Positions 1 to 10,400 of a stretch of 25,424 nucleotides of DNA are shown here, piece after piece. The stretch's first letter is position 1, and every line of letters starts with the position of its first letter. The notes beneath the pieces were generated by a model. That model ran no database searches, had not been told where the DNA came from, and saw only the letters and a program-made list of their open reading frames with translations. Both the position numbers and the translations under genes were made by a program. Origin of the DNA: an uncultured Propionibacterium sp. (GTDB lineage: Bacteria; Actinomycetota; Actinomycetes; Propionibacteriales; Propionibacteriaceae); the NCBI GenBank assembly GCA_938036835.1, contig CALHWB010000066.1, forward strand, positions 1 to 25,424, written 5' to 3'.

Positions 1-1
1 C

Positions 2-1411
2 GACGGTAACGGTTCGCTGCACGGCTTGCTGGCCTGGTTGCAGGCGGAACTGGACCATGCCGAAGGCCTGGATCAGCTGGCCTGTAGCGCGGAGGACTCG
101 GTGAAGCTGCTTACCGTGCATCGGGCAAAGGGCCTGGAATGGGATGTGGTGCTGTTGCCTCTGCTGTGCGACCGGGTTTTCCCCAGCGCCCAAGCAGCCG
201 ACAACTGGACCACCCAGCCGCAGGTACTGCCTGCCGAACTGCGCGGGGACAGGGATTGGGTACCGCAGCTTGCCGAGCCCACCACCCAGGCGCTGAAGTC
301 GGAATATCCCGCGGAGTTACGCGTCCAGCAGCGTCAATCGGAGGATCGGTTGTCCTATGTCGCGGCTACCCGGGCGCGCCGTCTGCTGGTGGGCAGTTGT
401 CATCATTGGGTGGCGGGCCGCCAGGGGGTCAGGGAACCCTCGCCCTATTTCAAGGCTCTGGTTCGGGTGGCCACCGCAGCCGGGATGCCGGTGCTACTGG
501 CCGAGCGATCCGCCAGTAACCCGCTGGAGGATCGGGGATTCGAATGGGCCTGGCCGGTGGCCGCCGACCCCAGCCGACAGGCCCGTCTGGCCTGGGCCGC
601 CGAGCAGGTGCGCCGGGCCGCCGTGGGCGAGCCTGATCCCGTTCTGCTGGCCGACCCGTCGGCGGTCGCACAGCAGGCCGAATGGCATCGGCTGGGGGCC
701 GGGCTGGTCGCCGAGGCCCGCCTGCAACGCGTACGGCGGCAGACGGTGCCATTGCCGGTCTCGCTGTCGGCTTCGGCGGTGCTGCTGGCCAATCGGGATC
801 CCAGCGCCTTTGCCGGTGAGTTAGCCCGGCCGATGCCTCGACCGGTCACCCGCCGAGCCGGCATCGGCACCCGGTTTCACCAGTGGCTGGCTGCGCGGTT
901 TGGCCCGCCGATGCTGTTCGACGATCTTGACCTGCCGGATGACCCCTTGGTGGAGGATACGATGACCGACCGGCAGTTCGACCGGCTCGTCCGCGCCTTT
1001 GAACGGGGATGCTATGCCGACCGGGTGCCGGTCGCGATAGAGGAACCATTCATCGCCACCCTAGGGGCACATCAGATTCGCGGTCGGATCGATGCGGTCT
1101 TCGAGACCCTTCGCGATCCGGATCATGACTACCAGGTGGTGGACTGGAAGACCGCGAATAGCCCTGCCGATCCGCTGCAACTGGCGCTGTACCGGTATGC
1201 CTGGGCTCGCAGCGTCAGGATCGACCCCGCGCGGGTCGATGCGGTCTTCTACCATGTGCTGACCGATCGGGTGGAGCGGCCGACTGCGCTGCCGGACGAG
1301 GCCGAACTGATCGACCTGCTCGTCAACCTGCGGAACTCCACGCTGGCTGGGCAGGAACGGCGACGTCTGCCGGATGGCGGTACCGCGGAGTTGGGTAGCC
1401 TCGCCCCATGA
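2..1411 (+). CDS. adnB: AdnB-like ATP-dependent helicase-nuclease, 3' part
   Basis: This is the C-terminal 469 residues of a UvrD/RecB-type helicase-nuclease; the 5' part lies outside the window. Visible helicase motifs are motif V (TVHRAKGLEWDVVLLP, about nt 113-160) and motif VI (YVAATRARR, about nt 356-382). A RecB-family PD-(D/E)XK nuclease follows, with a His in GTRFHQWL, the Asp of GRIDAVF (nt 1091-1093) and the D-W-K of VVDWKT (nt 1142-1150), then a QLALYRYAW helix. AdnAB resects double-strand breaks and each of its subunits carries a helicase and a nuclease. The position immediately before nudC matches mycobacterial AdnB (Rv3201c), which is the reason for choosing AdnB over AdnA. The stop overlaps the nudC start as ATGA, so the two are probably translationally coupled. 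It could instead be a stand-alone UvrD-nuclease fusion, because the AdnA partner is not visible. Confidence 0.82.
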   Translation, partial: DGNGSLHGLLAWLQAELDHAEGLDQLACSAEDSVKLLTVHRAKGLEWDVVLLPLLCDRVFPSAQAADNWTTQPQVLPAELRGDRDWVPQLAEPTTQALKSEYPAELRVQQRQSEDRLSYVAATRARRLLVGSCHHWVAGRQGVREPSPYFKALVRVATAAGMPVLLAERSASNPLEDRGFEWAWPVAADPSRQARLAWAAEQVRRAAVGEPDPVLLADPSAVAQQAEWHRLGAGLVAEARLQRVRRQTVPLPVSLSASAVLLANRDPSAFAGELARPMPRPVTRRAGIGTRFHQWLAARFGPPMLFDDLDLPDDPLVEDTMTDRQFDRLVRAFERGCYADRVPVAIEEPFIATLGAHQIRGRIDAVFETLRDPDHDYQVVDWKTANSPADPLQLALYRYAWARSVRIDPARVDAVFYHVLTDRVERPTALPDEAELIDLLVNLRNSTLAGQERRRLPDGGTAELGSLAP

Positions 1412-2280
1412 GCGGTGAGCGCATCCGGACTGAGTTGCAACTGCATCCCTGGGACGAACCTAACCTTTTCGATCGCGCGGTCAACCGCGACCCGCAAGCC
1501 ATCGCCGCGGCTTGGCGCCAACCCGGGACCCGGATCATCGAATTGGATGCGGACGGCCGGTTTTGGCCCCAGCCACTTGGGGTGCCCACCCAGGGGCCGC
1601 TGGACGAGGAGGCAGCCTATCTTGGCCGGGCGGGCCAGCGACACTGGTTTGTGCGCCGCAGCACCCCGATCAGCGTGGGCAGCACCATCCGCGAGGCCGA
1701 ACTTGATGGTCTGCAACGTCAACTGCTCATGGCGGGTCTGGCGGTTCTCAACTGGATAGAGCGCAGCCGCTATTGTGCGCGCTGCGGAACCCGGCTGCGG
1801 CGCACCAGGGGTGGTTTCGCAGCCCAATGCCCCGGGTGCGGCTTGGAACACTTCCCCCGAACGGACCCCGCGGTGATCGTGGCCGTGCTGGACCATCAGG
1901 ATCGAATCTTCCTGGCCCACCAGGGTGCCTGGGGCACCAACAGGGCCTCGCTACTGGCCGGGTTCGTGGAGTCGGGGGAGAGCGCCGAGAATGCGCTGTT
2001 CCGGGAACTCGCCGAGGAGGCCGCGCTGCAGATAGATGCCTTCCGCTATCTGGGCTCCCAGCCCTGGCCATTTCCGCGTTCCCTGATGCTGGCATATGTG
2101 GCCCGCAGTGGCTCGGTGGGCCGCGTGGACGGTATCGAACTCGAATGGGGCGGATGGTATTCCCGGACGGAGCTGGCCTCGGCCGAGGCCAGCGGAGAGC
2201 TGGTGCTGCCGGGGCACGGCTCGATAGCCCGCCGGGTGGTGGATGCCTGGCGAGCCGGCGGGCTACCCAGCCCCGAGTGA
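1408..2280 (+). CDS. nudC: NAD(+) diphosphatase NudC
   Basis: This is a 290-residue Nudix hydrolase that cleaves NADH/NAD+ to NMN(H) and AMP; relatives also remove NAD caps from RNA. A zinc ribbon is formed by Cys123, Cys126, Cys141 and Cys144. The Nudix box spans residues about 185-207 with the pattern G-x5-E-x7-REL-x-EE; the Gly usual after EE is Ala here. The NudC-specific signature SQPWPFP is at 217-223. Length and domain order (N-terminal domain, zinc ribbon, Nudix) are normal for the family. The ATG overlaps the stop of the upstream adnB-like gene (ATGA). The last 18 bp overlap the end of the convergent recD gene, so there is no room for a terminator between the two. The same gene lies beside adnB in mycobacteria. 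The function call is firm. Confidence 0.96.
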   Translation: MSGERIRTELQLHPWDEPNLFDRAVNRDPQAIAAAWRQPGTRIIELDADGRFWPQPLGVPTQGPLDEEAAYLGRAGQRHWFVRRSTPISVGSTIREAELDGLQRQLLMAGLAVLNWIERSRYCARCGTRLRRTRGGFAAQCPGCGLEHFPRTDPAVIVAVLDHQDRIFLAHQGAWGTNRASLLAGFVESGESAENALFRELAEEAALQIDAFRYLGSQPWPFPRSLMLAYVARSGSVGRVDGIELEWGGWYSRTELASAEASGELVLPGHGSIARRVVDAWRAGGLPSPE

Positions 2281-4119
2281 GCCGGTGACCGCTGGGACGC
2301 TGGCACCCAGCCGTTCGCCCAGGCCGGTGGCCCGGCGCGCCGGGGTGCGGATGGCCTGTTCGAAAGCGGCCCGGACACCCACGATCCTTACCCTGCGGCG
2401 GGCACGGGTCAGCGCGGTATAGACCAGTTCCCTGGTGAGCAGCGGGGAATCGGCATCCGGCAGGATCAGGGTTATGGCCTCGTACTCGCTGCCCTGGGAT
2501 TTGTGCACCGTCAGGGCGTGCATGGTTTCCACCGCATCCAGTTGCCAGCAGGAGTAGAGCTGGGGGGCCGGGATGCTGCCGAGCGCCACGACCAATTCGC
2601 CATCGCGGCGCAGCACCACCCCGGTGTCACCGTTCGAAAGCTGTAGGCCGGGTATGTTGCGGGTTATCAATACCGGCCGTCCCGGATACCATCCGCCCGG
2701 TGAGTGAGCATGGCCGGGCACCCGCTGGCCGAGCAGCTGCTCAATGGCTGCCGACCAGCCGGTCACCCCATAGCGGCCCCGCCGGTGGGCACACAGCAGC
2801 CGATGCGCGGCCAATCCGGTCAGCCCAGCCACTGGATCGCCGGTCAGCCCGGCCGCCTGCAACGCCGCTCCCTGGCCAACCAGGTCATCGACTAAACCGG
2901 CCAGGCCAGTCCAGTCACCGGGCCGCGGATCGAGCTCGGCGAACTCCAAATCGGCATGCCCACCCAGCAACAGCTCGATGGCCCGTTGCTCGTCGGCTGC
3001 CCGGATGGCCGCCGCCAACCGCCCGATGGGCCCCGAGAAACGGTGGGCCTGATGCAGCAGCGTGACGGCGCTGCGTGTCGAACCGGTCTGCATCGGCAGA
3101 CCGGCCGTCACGATATCTGCCAGCACCGCCCCGGCGTCGACCGACGACAGCTGATCGGGGTCGCCGACCAGGATCAGCCGGGTGGTCGGCCGCAGCGCCG
3201 CCAGCAGGGCGGCCATCAGATCGAGCGAAACCATCGACATCTCATCGACGATGACCACATCATGGGGCAACGGGTTCAGTTCATTCCGGCTGAAACCGCT
3301 GCCCGGGCGGGCACCCAGGAGGGCATGCAGGGTACCGGCGGGCGGGCAGCGAAGCCACCGCCAGGTTTCCGGCTGGTCCGGCCGACCGGTCAAGGACGCG
3401 GCCAGGGACTCCTGCATGCGGTTGGCCGCCTTGCCGGTGAATGCGGCCAGGGCCACCATCGTGGGCCGGTCAACCAGGTCGTCCAGCACTTGCAGCAGCC
3501 GGGCGATGGTGGTGGTCTTGCCGGTACCCGGCCCTCCGGCGATGACGCTGGTCCAGCAGCTCAGGGCGGTGGTCACTGCGGTTCGTTGCGGTCGATCTGC
3601 CGCCGTGGCCGCCGACCCGAAGGCCCGAGCGATCGCGGTCGCCAGGCCATCTGGATCGATCGCCGGAGCCGGCTCGGCGATCCGGGCCAGCAGCTTGCAG
3701 CGGACTGCCTCCTCGGCCAGCCAATCGCGCTCCAGATAGAGCCTGTCGTCCACTAGTCTCAGCGGTCGCCTATTGCTGGGAGCCTGTTCGCCGGCGGTGA
3801 CCAGCCGGGAGGCCAACAATGTCGCGCGCCAGTCCAAAGACGCTGGCCGGTCGGGGACGCCCGGGTCGTCGGGTTGCCCGGTGGCGGCCGCCAGCTCATC
3901 GGGGCTGGGCAGATCGGCCAGTGGCAGGCAGACCGAGCCGCTTTGCTGGGCCCGCAGACACAATGCGACAGCCAACAGCACCAGTTCATCGGGCTCGGGC
4001 CCTAGCCGGGCCAGGGTTTCCGCCAGGTGTACCCCGGCCGCATCGATCAGGCCTGCGGCAGCGAAGCCGGCCAGCAACGGCACCGATGACTCAGGCAGCA
4101 GCGTATCAGGCATTTCCAT
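2263..4119 (-). CDS. recD: RecBCD enzyme subunit RecD (exodeoxyribonuclease V alpha)
   Basis: This is a 618-residue SF1B helicase, the fast 5'-3' motor of RecBCD. Walker A is GGPGTGKTT (195-203) and Walker B is VVIVDEMSM (288-296), followed by LVGDPDQLSSVDAG (317-330), the Gln/Asp motif III. The C-terminal UvrD-like part has TVHKSQGSEYEA (537-548), the classic RecD motif V, and YTALTRARRR (motif VI). The N-terminal 170 residues are the RecB-interaction region. The chosen ATG at 4119 overlaps the recB stop by 14 bp; a second in-frame ATG lies two codons in. It is the last gene of the recC-recB-recD operon, the order I recall for mycobacteria. It converges with nudC with an 18-bp overlap. Size and motifs are complete, so the gene looks functional. 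Confidence 0.95.
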   Translation of the reverse strand: MEMPDTLLPESSVPLLAGFAAAGLIDAAGVHLAETLARLGPEPDELVLLAVALCLRAQQSGSVCLPLADLPSPDELAAATGQPDDPGVPDRPASLDWRATLLASRLVTAGEQAPSNRRPLRLVDDRLYLERDWLAEEAVRCKLLARIAEPAPAIDPDGLATAIARAFGSAATAADRPQRTAVTTALSCWTSVIAGGPGTGKTTTIARLLQVLDDLVDRPTMVALAAFTGKAANRMQESLAASLTGRPDQPETWRWLRCPPAGTLHALLGARPGSGFSRNELNPLPHDVVIVDEMSMVSLDLMAALLAALRPTTRLILVGDPDQLSSVDAGAVLADIVTAGLPMQTGSTRSAVTLLHQAHRFSGPIGRLAAAIRAADEQRAIELLLGGHADLEFAELDPRPGDWTGLAGLVDDLVGQGAALQAAGLTGDPVAGLTGLAAHRLLCAHRRGRYGVTGWSAAIEQLLGQRVPGHAHSPGGWYPGRPVLITRNIPGLQLSNGDTGVVLRRDGELVVALGSIPAPQLYSCWQLDAVETMHALTVHKSQGSEYEAITLILPDADSPLLTRELVYTALTRARRRVRIVGVRAAFEQAIRTPARRATGLGERLGASVPAVTGSLGAG

Positions 4120-7100
4120 GGCTGCCTCCGGTGAGGATCTGCGCGGCGGCCACCACCAGTCCGGCAGGTGGCAGCCAGGTGAACACCCCGGCCGGCATGG
4201 TTCCCAGCCGGGGATTGCCGGGGCCGGTCATGCCGCGCACGAATAGGTAGCCGACCCCGCCTAGGTGCAGCTCGGGCCGGTAGTCCGGTAGCCGCCAACC
4301 CAGGTAGCGGTGCAGGGCGGTGCAGTAGAGCAGCGCTTGCAGGGGATAGTGTGCCCGGAACATGGCGGCAGTCATGGCTGCGGGCGTGAAGTCGGCTGCC
4401 ACCAAGGCAGCCTGGGATGCGTTGGGCATCCGGTTGGTCTTGTAGTCCAGCACCACGAACCGTTGCGGATCATCCGGTACCCGCAGGACCACGTCGATGG
4501 AGCCGGTGAGGAAACCGGTCAGCACCTGATCGGCGGCGGGGGATTCGGCAAGCAGACGACCGTAGCCAGCCAGTGGATCGTCGGGTGGGAGCGTGTCGAA
4601 CAGGGCGGCTAGATCTGCCACTCGGCGGCGAGGCAGGTGCCCCGCCGCGCCCAGCGGCAGCTCGAAGTCGAGTTCGGTGAGACGGTTGGCGGCGCCCAGA
4701 TCGCGCAGCGACCGGTCGCCGGTGAGCACGCCCAGAGGTGTGGTGATGGTCTGCAGCAGGCCGCTGGCCACCGCGGGTATCTCCAAACCGGCTATCGCCC
4801 GGCGAAGCGACCGTTCGCGTACCTGGGCGGTCAACGACTCGGCGACCTGCGGGTCTGCCGGGTCCACCACCTCTAGGATTTCGTGGACCAGGGATCCGAA
4901 CCGTACGCCGCCGGGCTGTTGAGCTAGGGCGGAAGCGGCGGTGGGCGCTGGCGGTGGCTCGGTGCCGGGTCCGGGGATCCGGCCGTCCGATGCTTCGTCG
5001 AAACCGGCCGGGGTAGGCTGCTCGTGCACGAGGGCGGTCAGGCCGGTATAGGAGGTGCGACGCCAGTCCTGGTCGATATGGTCGATGAACTGGGCTGCGG
5101 CCAGCTCGGGGCCCGGATCGACCTGGCGTTTCGCGTTCGGCGGTGCCGGCGGCAGCGGTCCGGTTGCGGGTTCGAAGACGGTCAGGGACACCCTTGGCGG
5201 TACCGGCAAACAGCCGGCATCGGTCCAGGGATAGCTCGCCGCCGGTGGCGAGCCCGGGATGTCGGCGTGCAACAGCCGGTGCAGGGCCGAGTAGCTGGTG
5301 TTGTGGACGGCTCCCGACCACCAACACACCAGCAGGGATTCGGCCCGGGTACAGGCAACATAGAGGCTGCGCAACGATTCGGCTAGCTCCTCGGCGTGAT
5401 AGGCCGGGTAACGTCTGCGCCGGGCCGGGGGACCGGCCACATCCAGGACCCGGCGCCCCTGGTGATGCCCGATTACCGGACGGCTGCTGTCGGGGCGATC
5501 GAAGTAGTTGTCGCTTGCCTGCGGCAGCAGGACGATCGGGAACTGGAGGCCCTTAGCCTGGTGCACCGTCAGGATGCGGATCGCCGGTCGATCGCTGGCC
5601 AGCCGGCGGGGGTGTTCGGCGCGTCCCGGGGCTGCCTGCTGCCGGGCCCGGCTCAGGTAGTCGAGCAACCCGGCGGGATCGAGCAGATCGGTGCGACGGG
5701 CCTGGTCGAGCAACTCGGCCAGTTGCTGCAGATCGCTGAGTAAGGTTTCACCCCCGGGTTGGGCCAGCAACCGGGCGTAGCCGTCCGAATCGGCCAGCAG
5801 CAGTTCCAGGACGGCCTGCACGCCCCGATCCGCCAGTAGTCCGGCGCATCGGCCGAGCAATTCGGTGGTGGCTACCAGGTCGGTATCGCTGGTGGCCGCC
5901 ATCCGGGCGGAGTCCCAGCCGATCAGATTGGTGAGCATGGCACGCCGTTGCAGTCGCCGGTTGCTGGACGCCAGCCCCGCCAGCACTATCTGCCATTCTT
6001 CGGCGGCCGGTGAATCGAAGACCGAGTTGGTTCCGGAAAAGACCGATTGGTATCCGGCCTGCAGCAGCAGTTGGTGGAGTTGGGCGCCGAAACGATTCTG
6101 GTTGACCAGGATCGCGATATCGCCGGGACCGACCGGGCGTTCGATCGGTTGGCCATCCGGCCCCGGTGCCAGCAGACGGTGACCACCGCTCAGCAGCAGG
6201 TTCAGTTGATCGACGACATCGTGGCACACCCAGTCCCGGACCTGCGCCGTCTGGGTCTGCCCGGGAGCCCGCAGGGCACGTAGCCGCACCCGCTCGGCCG
6301 ATGGATCGTCGCAGATCAGGCGGGATCCCTGGCGGTGGACCGCGACGGTCGGGAATGGGACGGCAGAGCTGGGGGTGCCCAGGTCGACGCCACCGAAGAG
6401 GGCCTCGACACCGCGCACCACCGGTTCGTCGCTGCGGTGGTTGACCGAGAGCACGGCGAACCGGTCGGCCTGCGCACGTGCGGCGGTATAGGTCTCGATA
6501 TCGCCGCCCCGGAAGCGGTAGATGGCCTGCTTGGGATCGCCGATCAGGATCAGAGCGGACCTGGAGCCCCGGTTGCCCGGCCCGAACGCCAGCCGCAGGA
6601 ACTCCCATTGCTGGGGATCGGTGTCTTGGAATTCGTCGACCAGCACCACGCGGAATCGGGCCGCAAGCGCGGCTGCGGCTGCGGGGCCACGAGCCGGGTC
6701 GTGCAATGTGGTGGCCAGCCGCCCGATCAGGTCGTCATGACTCAGCAGGCGACGCGTTCGTTTGCGGCGGTCGAGTTCGGCTCTTACCCGCCCGGCGTAG
6801 CCTATTTCGACTGCCGAGGCCGGATCGGATTGCGGGTAGAGCGGTTCGAAACAGTGGGCTATCGCGGCGCGGCCTATCGTCTCGGCCACCGGCCATTCCA
6901 GCCGGGCCTGGGTCGCGGGGTCGGCGAGGTAGCAATCGGCGATCACCTCCTGGGCGAGATCGCTCAGATCGGTGACGAGTCTGCTGCCCGGATCGTGGTC
7001 GGCCAGCAGGCCGAGTTCGGCCAGCATCCGATTGGCGAAGGTGTGCAGCGTGCAGATCGGCGCGTCTGGAAGGGCCTGGATCGCCCGGGTCAACCGGCTG

Positions 7101-7411
7101 CGGCGAAGCTCCCGGGAATCCGGGTCACCGCCGGCTAGTAGTTCGGCCACCGTGTCGGTGGGCGGCGACTCGCCGGCCAGCACCGCCCGGTCGGTCAGCA
7201 GCCGGCCGCGGATGGTTGAGCGCAACTCGGCCGTGGCACGCCGGCTGAAGGTGACGGCTAGGATCTGGCCAAGGGGCACCCCTTCGGCGACGTACCTAGT
7301 GACCAGGGTGGCCAGGGCGTAGGTCTTCCCGGTGCCGGCGCTGGCCTCCAGCACGGTGGTGGTGCCGGCGATCGGCAGGCTGGCGGTCGGCTGGAACTCG
7401 GGCGCATTCAT
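4106..7411 (-). CDS. recB: RecBCD enzyme subunit RecB (exodeoxyribonuclease V beta)
   Basis: This is a 1101-residue 3'-5' SF1A helicase with a C-terminal nuclease, the catalytic core of RecBCD end resection. Walker A is ASAGTGKT (23-30). Further motifs are VLVDEFQDTDPQQ (motif II), LIGDPKQAIYRFRGGD (III), SVNHRSDEPVV (IV), TVHQAKGLQFPIVLLPQ (V) and LYVACTRAES (VI). The nuclease has FGSLVHEILE (His), GSIDVVL (Asp about 973) and VVLDYKTNR (Asp989, Lys991), followed by QALLYCTAL. The open frame runs upstream across recC to 8155, but family alignment and coupling place the start at 7411, where ATG overlaps the recC TGA as ATGA. Its end overlaps recD. All nuclease residues appear intact, so an active RecBCD is expected. 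Confidence 0.95.
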   Translation of the reverse strand: MNAPEFQPTASLPIAGTTTVLEASAGTGKTYALATLVTRYVAEGVPLGQILAVTFSRRATAELRSTIRGRLLTDRAVLAGESPPTDTVAELLAGGDPDSRELRRSRLTRAIQALPDAPICTLHTFANRMLAELGLLADHDPGSRLVTDLSDLAQEVIADCYLADPATQARLEWPVAETIGRAAIAHCFEPLYPQSDPASAVEIGYAGRVRAELDRRKRTRRLLSHDDLIGRLATTLHDPARGPAAAAALAARFRVVLVDEFQDTDPQQWEFLRLAFGPGNRGSRSALILIGDPKQAIYRFRGGDIETYTAARAQADRFAVLSVNHRSDEPVVRGVEALFGGVDLGTPSSAVPFPTVAVHRQGSRLICDDPSAERVRLRALRAPGQTQTAQVRDWVCHDVVDQLNLLLSGGHRLLAPGPDGQPIERPVGPGDIAILVNQNRFGAQLHQLLLQAGYQSVFSGTNSVFDSPAAEEWQIVLAGLASSNRRLQRRAMLTNLIGWDSARMAATSDTDLVATTELLGRCAGLLADRGVQAVLELLLADSDGYARLLAQPGGETLLSDLQQLAELLDQARRTDLLDPAGLLDYLSRARQQAAPGRAEHPRRLASDRPAIRILTVHQAKGLQFPIVLLPQASDNYFDRPDSSRPVIGHHQGRRVLDVAGPPARRRRYPAYHAEELAESLRSLYVACTRAESLLVCWWSGAVHNTSYSALHRLLHADIPGSPPAASYPWTDAGCLPVPPRVSLTVFEPATGPLPPAPPNAKRQVDPGPELAAAQFIDHIDQDWRRTSYTGLTALVHEQPTPAGFDEASDGRIPGPGTEPPPAPTAASALAQQPGGVRFGSLVHEILEVVDPADPQVAESLTAQVRERSLRRAIAGLEIPAVASGLLQTITTPLGVLTGDRSLRDLGAANRLTELDFELPLGAAGHLPRRRVADLAALFDTLPPDDPLAGYGRLLAESPAADQVLTGFLTGSIDVVLRVPDDPQRFVVLDYKTNRMPNASQAALVAADFTPAAMTAAMFRAHYPLQALLYCTALHRYLGWRLPDYRPELHLGGVGYLFVRGMTGPGNPRLGTMPAGVFTWLPPAGLVVAAAQILTGGSHGNA

Positions 7412-10400
7412 TCGGCCTCCCGGCCGGGCGCCCAGGCGTGGGTGTGCCTGCGGATCGGATTCAGCACCCAGCAGGCCAATTCGGCAAACCAGGGGATGGC
7501 GTCCTTCCGGCCTGTGGCGCCCGGGCGGCGGGCAGCCAGCAGATCGGCTGCCGTGGGGAAGAAGTAATGCCAGTTCGCGTCTTCCGTGGCGAAGGCGGTG
7601 GCGGTCCGGGCCGCCGGATCGGGATCGCGCTGCCAGCTCTGGAAGTCGAGATAGGCGGCGGCGGTGCGCAGCGGCATGGGGATGGCCTGGCGTAATCCCA
7701 TCGTCCGCAACCGCAGCAGGCCAGCCAACAGCCGACGGGCCTGGTCGGGCGGTGGCGCGGTCAATAGCAGTGCGTTGCGGCCCACGAAGCAGCCGCTGGG
7801 GATGCGGTCGGGTTTGCTGGCACTCAGTAACAGTATCTGCAGCCAGATGCCGAGCAGGTCGTCGATCTTCGCATAGCGGAAGCCGTGCTGCACGATATGG
7901 GCACCGGACATCGGGATCCGGCCGACGATCTGGCCGTCGGCCGCCTCGAATGCGCAGTCCACCCACCTTGGTACCCCGCGCCGGGCTGCTTGTACCCGCT
8001 CGGCGGCGGCTCGGGCCGCGGCGGTCTGGCTGCTCAGCAGCCTGCTGCCGAGTTGCCCGGCCAGGATCCGTCCGCCTAGTCCAGCGCAGGCGGACGCCTG
8101 GCCGGGGCTGCCACCAGCCAGCAGATCGGCGTAGATCTCGTTGCCGACCTGCCATCCGGTCAGTGGATCGGGGGCTATGGGCAGCGTCTCGTCCAGGATT
8201 TGTTGGGATGCCTGCAAGGTGATGCCGGTTTGGCGGCGGAGCAGTTCCCGGGCCGGATGGCGCAGGAAGGCGGTCAACTCGTCCAATTCGACCGGCCCGA
8301 CGGTAGGCCTGACCGGATGCTCAAGCCGCCGGCGGGGGGGTACCGGCGTCGTCGGGGCAAGCAGCCGCCGGGCGCCCCGATAGGCCTGCTCGTCGAAGCT
8401 GCGCGGGATACCGGGGTGGGCGGTGAAGGCGGCTGGATCGTGGGCGTGCAGGGGATGCCAGCGGATCAGGGGACGAGACTGGGAGCCGGGCTGCCAGGCG
8501 GTGGCGGGCTCGACCCCACACGCATTCACCAGGTCGAGGATGCAGATGGGTTGTGGCCGGGTGGCCCCGGTGAACTCGTCATTGCCTTGGGTGATCACGA
8601 TGAAGTGTTCGCGGGCCGCGAGCAGGGCGTCGAGTAGCTGCTGGCGGCGTATCGCCCGGCGATCCTGGGTCCAGTGCCGGACGATGCCGGCCCCCGGGCG
8701 GGACAGCAGATCGTCGCCGTCGACGACATCGCTGCCCGGGAAACGGTCATCGTCCAGGCCAAGGATGCAGATGACCCTGGCCTCTATGGCCTGGGCGTCG
8801 CCCAGTTCGGTGACCAGCAGGGCACCATTGCCGTGATTGGTGCGCCCCGGTAGCTCGCGTCCGGCTTCGGCCAACTGGGCGGCGAAGTCTCCGGCGCGGT
8901 ATTCGGCGGTGACGCGGCCGGCCGTCGTGACCAGCCCGGTGAGGACGTCGAGGGCTTGATCCAGCTGCCCGGCGTCGTCCGGTAACGCGACCAACCGGTC
9001 GATCGCGATTCGCAGACGTTCAACCCATCCGGCCACGCTGGCCGGGCTGCCGAACTCGGCTAGGACCGCGGTCACCCGGGACACCAACTCGGCCAACCGG
9101 CCGATCAGGGCGGCTTCGCCGGCGCCGACATCCGGCACCGGGGTGACCTCGCCCAGCTGGGTCGCCGGCCGTTGCCCCATGGCGAGGCTGAGTAGTAGCC
9201 GGTCCATGCCGGCCTGCCAGGTGGACTGGTGGATGGGCACCAGGTTGCGTTCGCGTTGGGCCGGGTCGATACCCCAGCGGATCTGGGCCTGTCCCACTAG
9301 CTGGACGATCCGTTCCAGATCGTCGGGGCCGAACTCGAAACGCTGGGCGATCGGTTCGAGACGGCATAGCTCGACCAGATCCGCGCTGGTTGCGCGGCCC
9401 GCGTACAGTTCGAACAATCGGGTCAGCAGCACCAAAACCGGGTTGACCGATTGGCTGCCGCTGGTGGCCAGTTGCACCCGCAGCCGATGCCCCGGATGCC
9501 ACCGGCTGGTCTCTGAGGGGTCGGGTGTGAACGCGGCGCGGATGAGTTCGGCGTAGGCGTCCAATTGCGGGCACAGCACCAGCACATCTCGGGGCTGCAA
9601 GCTGGCGTCGGCGCTGAACAGGTCGCACAGCACCTCACGCAGCACGGCCACCTGCCGATTCGGGCCGGCGCAGGCGTGGATTTGGAGGGAGTCGTCGACC
9701 CGGCCGGCCGTCGGCACCAGATCGCTGGCCACCTCGGCTTGCACCTTCGCCAACAGGGATCGTTGATCGGCCGGGTTCTGCCGGGCTTCCCGATCCGCGG
9801 GCTCGTCTGCGGGCCGGTGGCTGTGGTTACGGGCGAAATCCGAACCTGCACGCGCCGGGTGAATGCGTATCCCGCTCAGTTCGACCAGATGCACCTCATG
9901 GTGACCTGCCAGGGCTGTCAGCAGCGCCAGCTCGGCGTCGAGCAATTCGGTCACCGAGCTCACTAGGATGCGTCGGGCTAGGCCGGGGACGGCGGCGCCG
10001 CGCAGCTGGGCAAGTAGCTCCGTATGCTGCCGCACCGGATCCGTGCCGTGCCAGGCGATCAGTTCTCGCCACAGCGCCGGCTGCCAGCGATCCCGGTCAC
10101 CGAGCGGCTGCCCGGTGGGGTCTATCGCCTGCCCGGCTGCCCAATCGGCCAGCATCTGCGGCCGCTGGCGCAGGTACCCGCTGAATAACGCGGCGATCCG
10201 GCGGGTGGTGTTATGCAGGCGTCCCGGATGCCGCTCCGGTGAGCCCAGATGCTGGTATATGGGGGCCAGTTCCGGGTTGGTGGACTGCTGGGCCAGCACC
10301 TGGCGGATGCTCAGTGCCAGCGCCCGCCCTCGCCAACCATCGGGTGCACCGGTCGAGGATCTCAACCGGTGCAGCAGTTCGGGCAGGGTACAGAACTCGT

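Noticed and set aside
2956..3756. 266-codon + strand frame opposite recD
   Set aside because: It is Gly/Gln/Arg-rich shadow composition opposite the RecD Walker A and B region.
7412..8155. 248-codon upstream extension of the recB frame
   Set aside because: It lies entirely over recC in another frame, is Arg/Pro-rich, and RecB homology begins exactly at the ATG at 7411.
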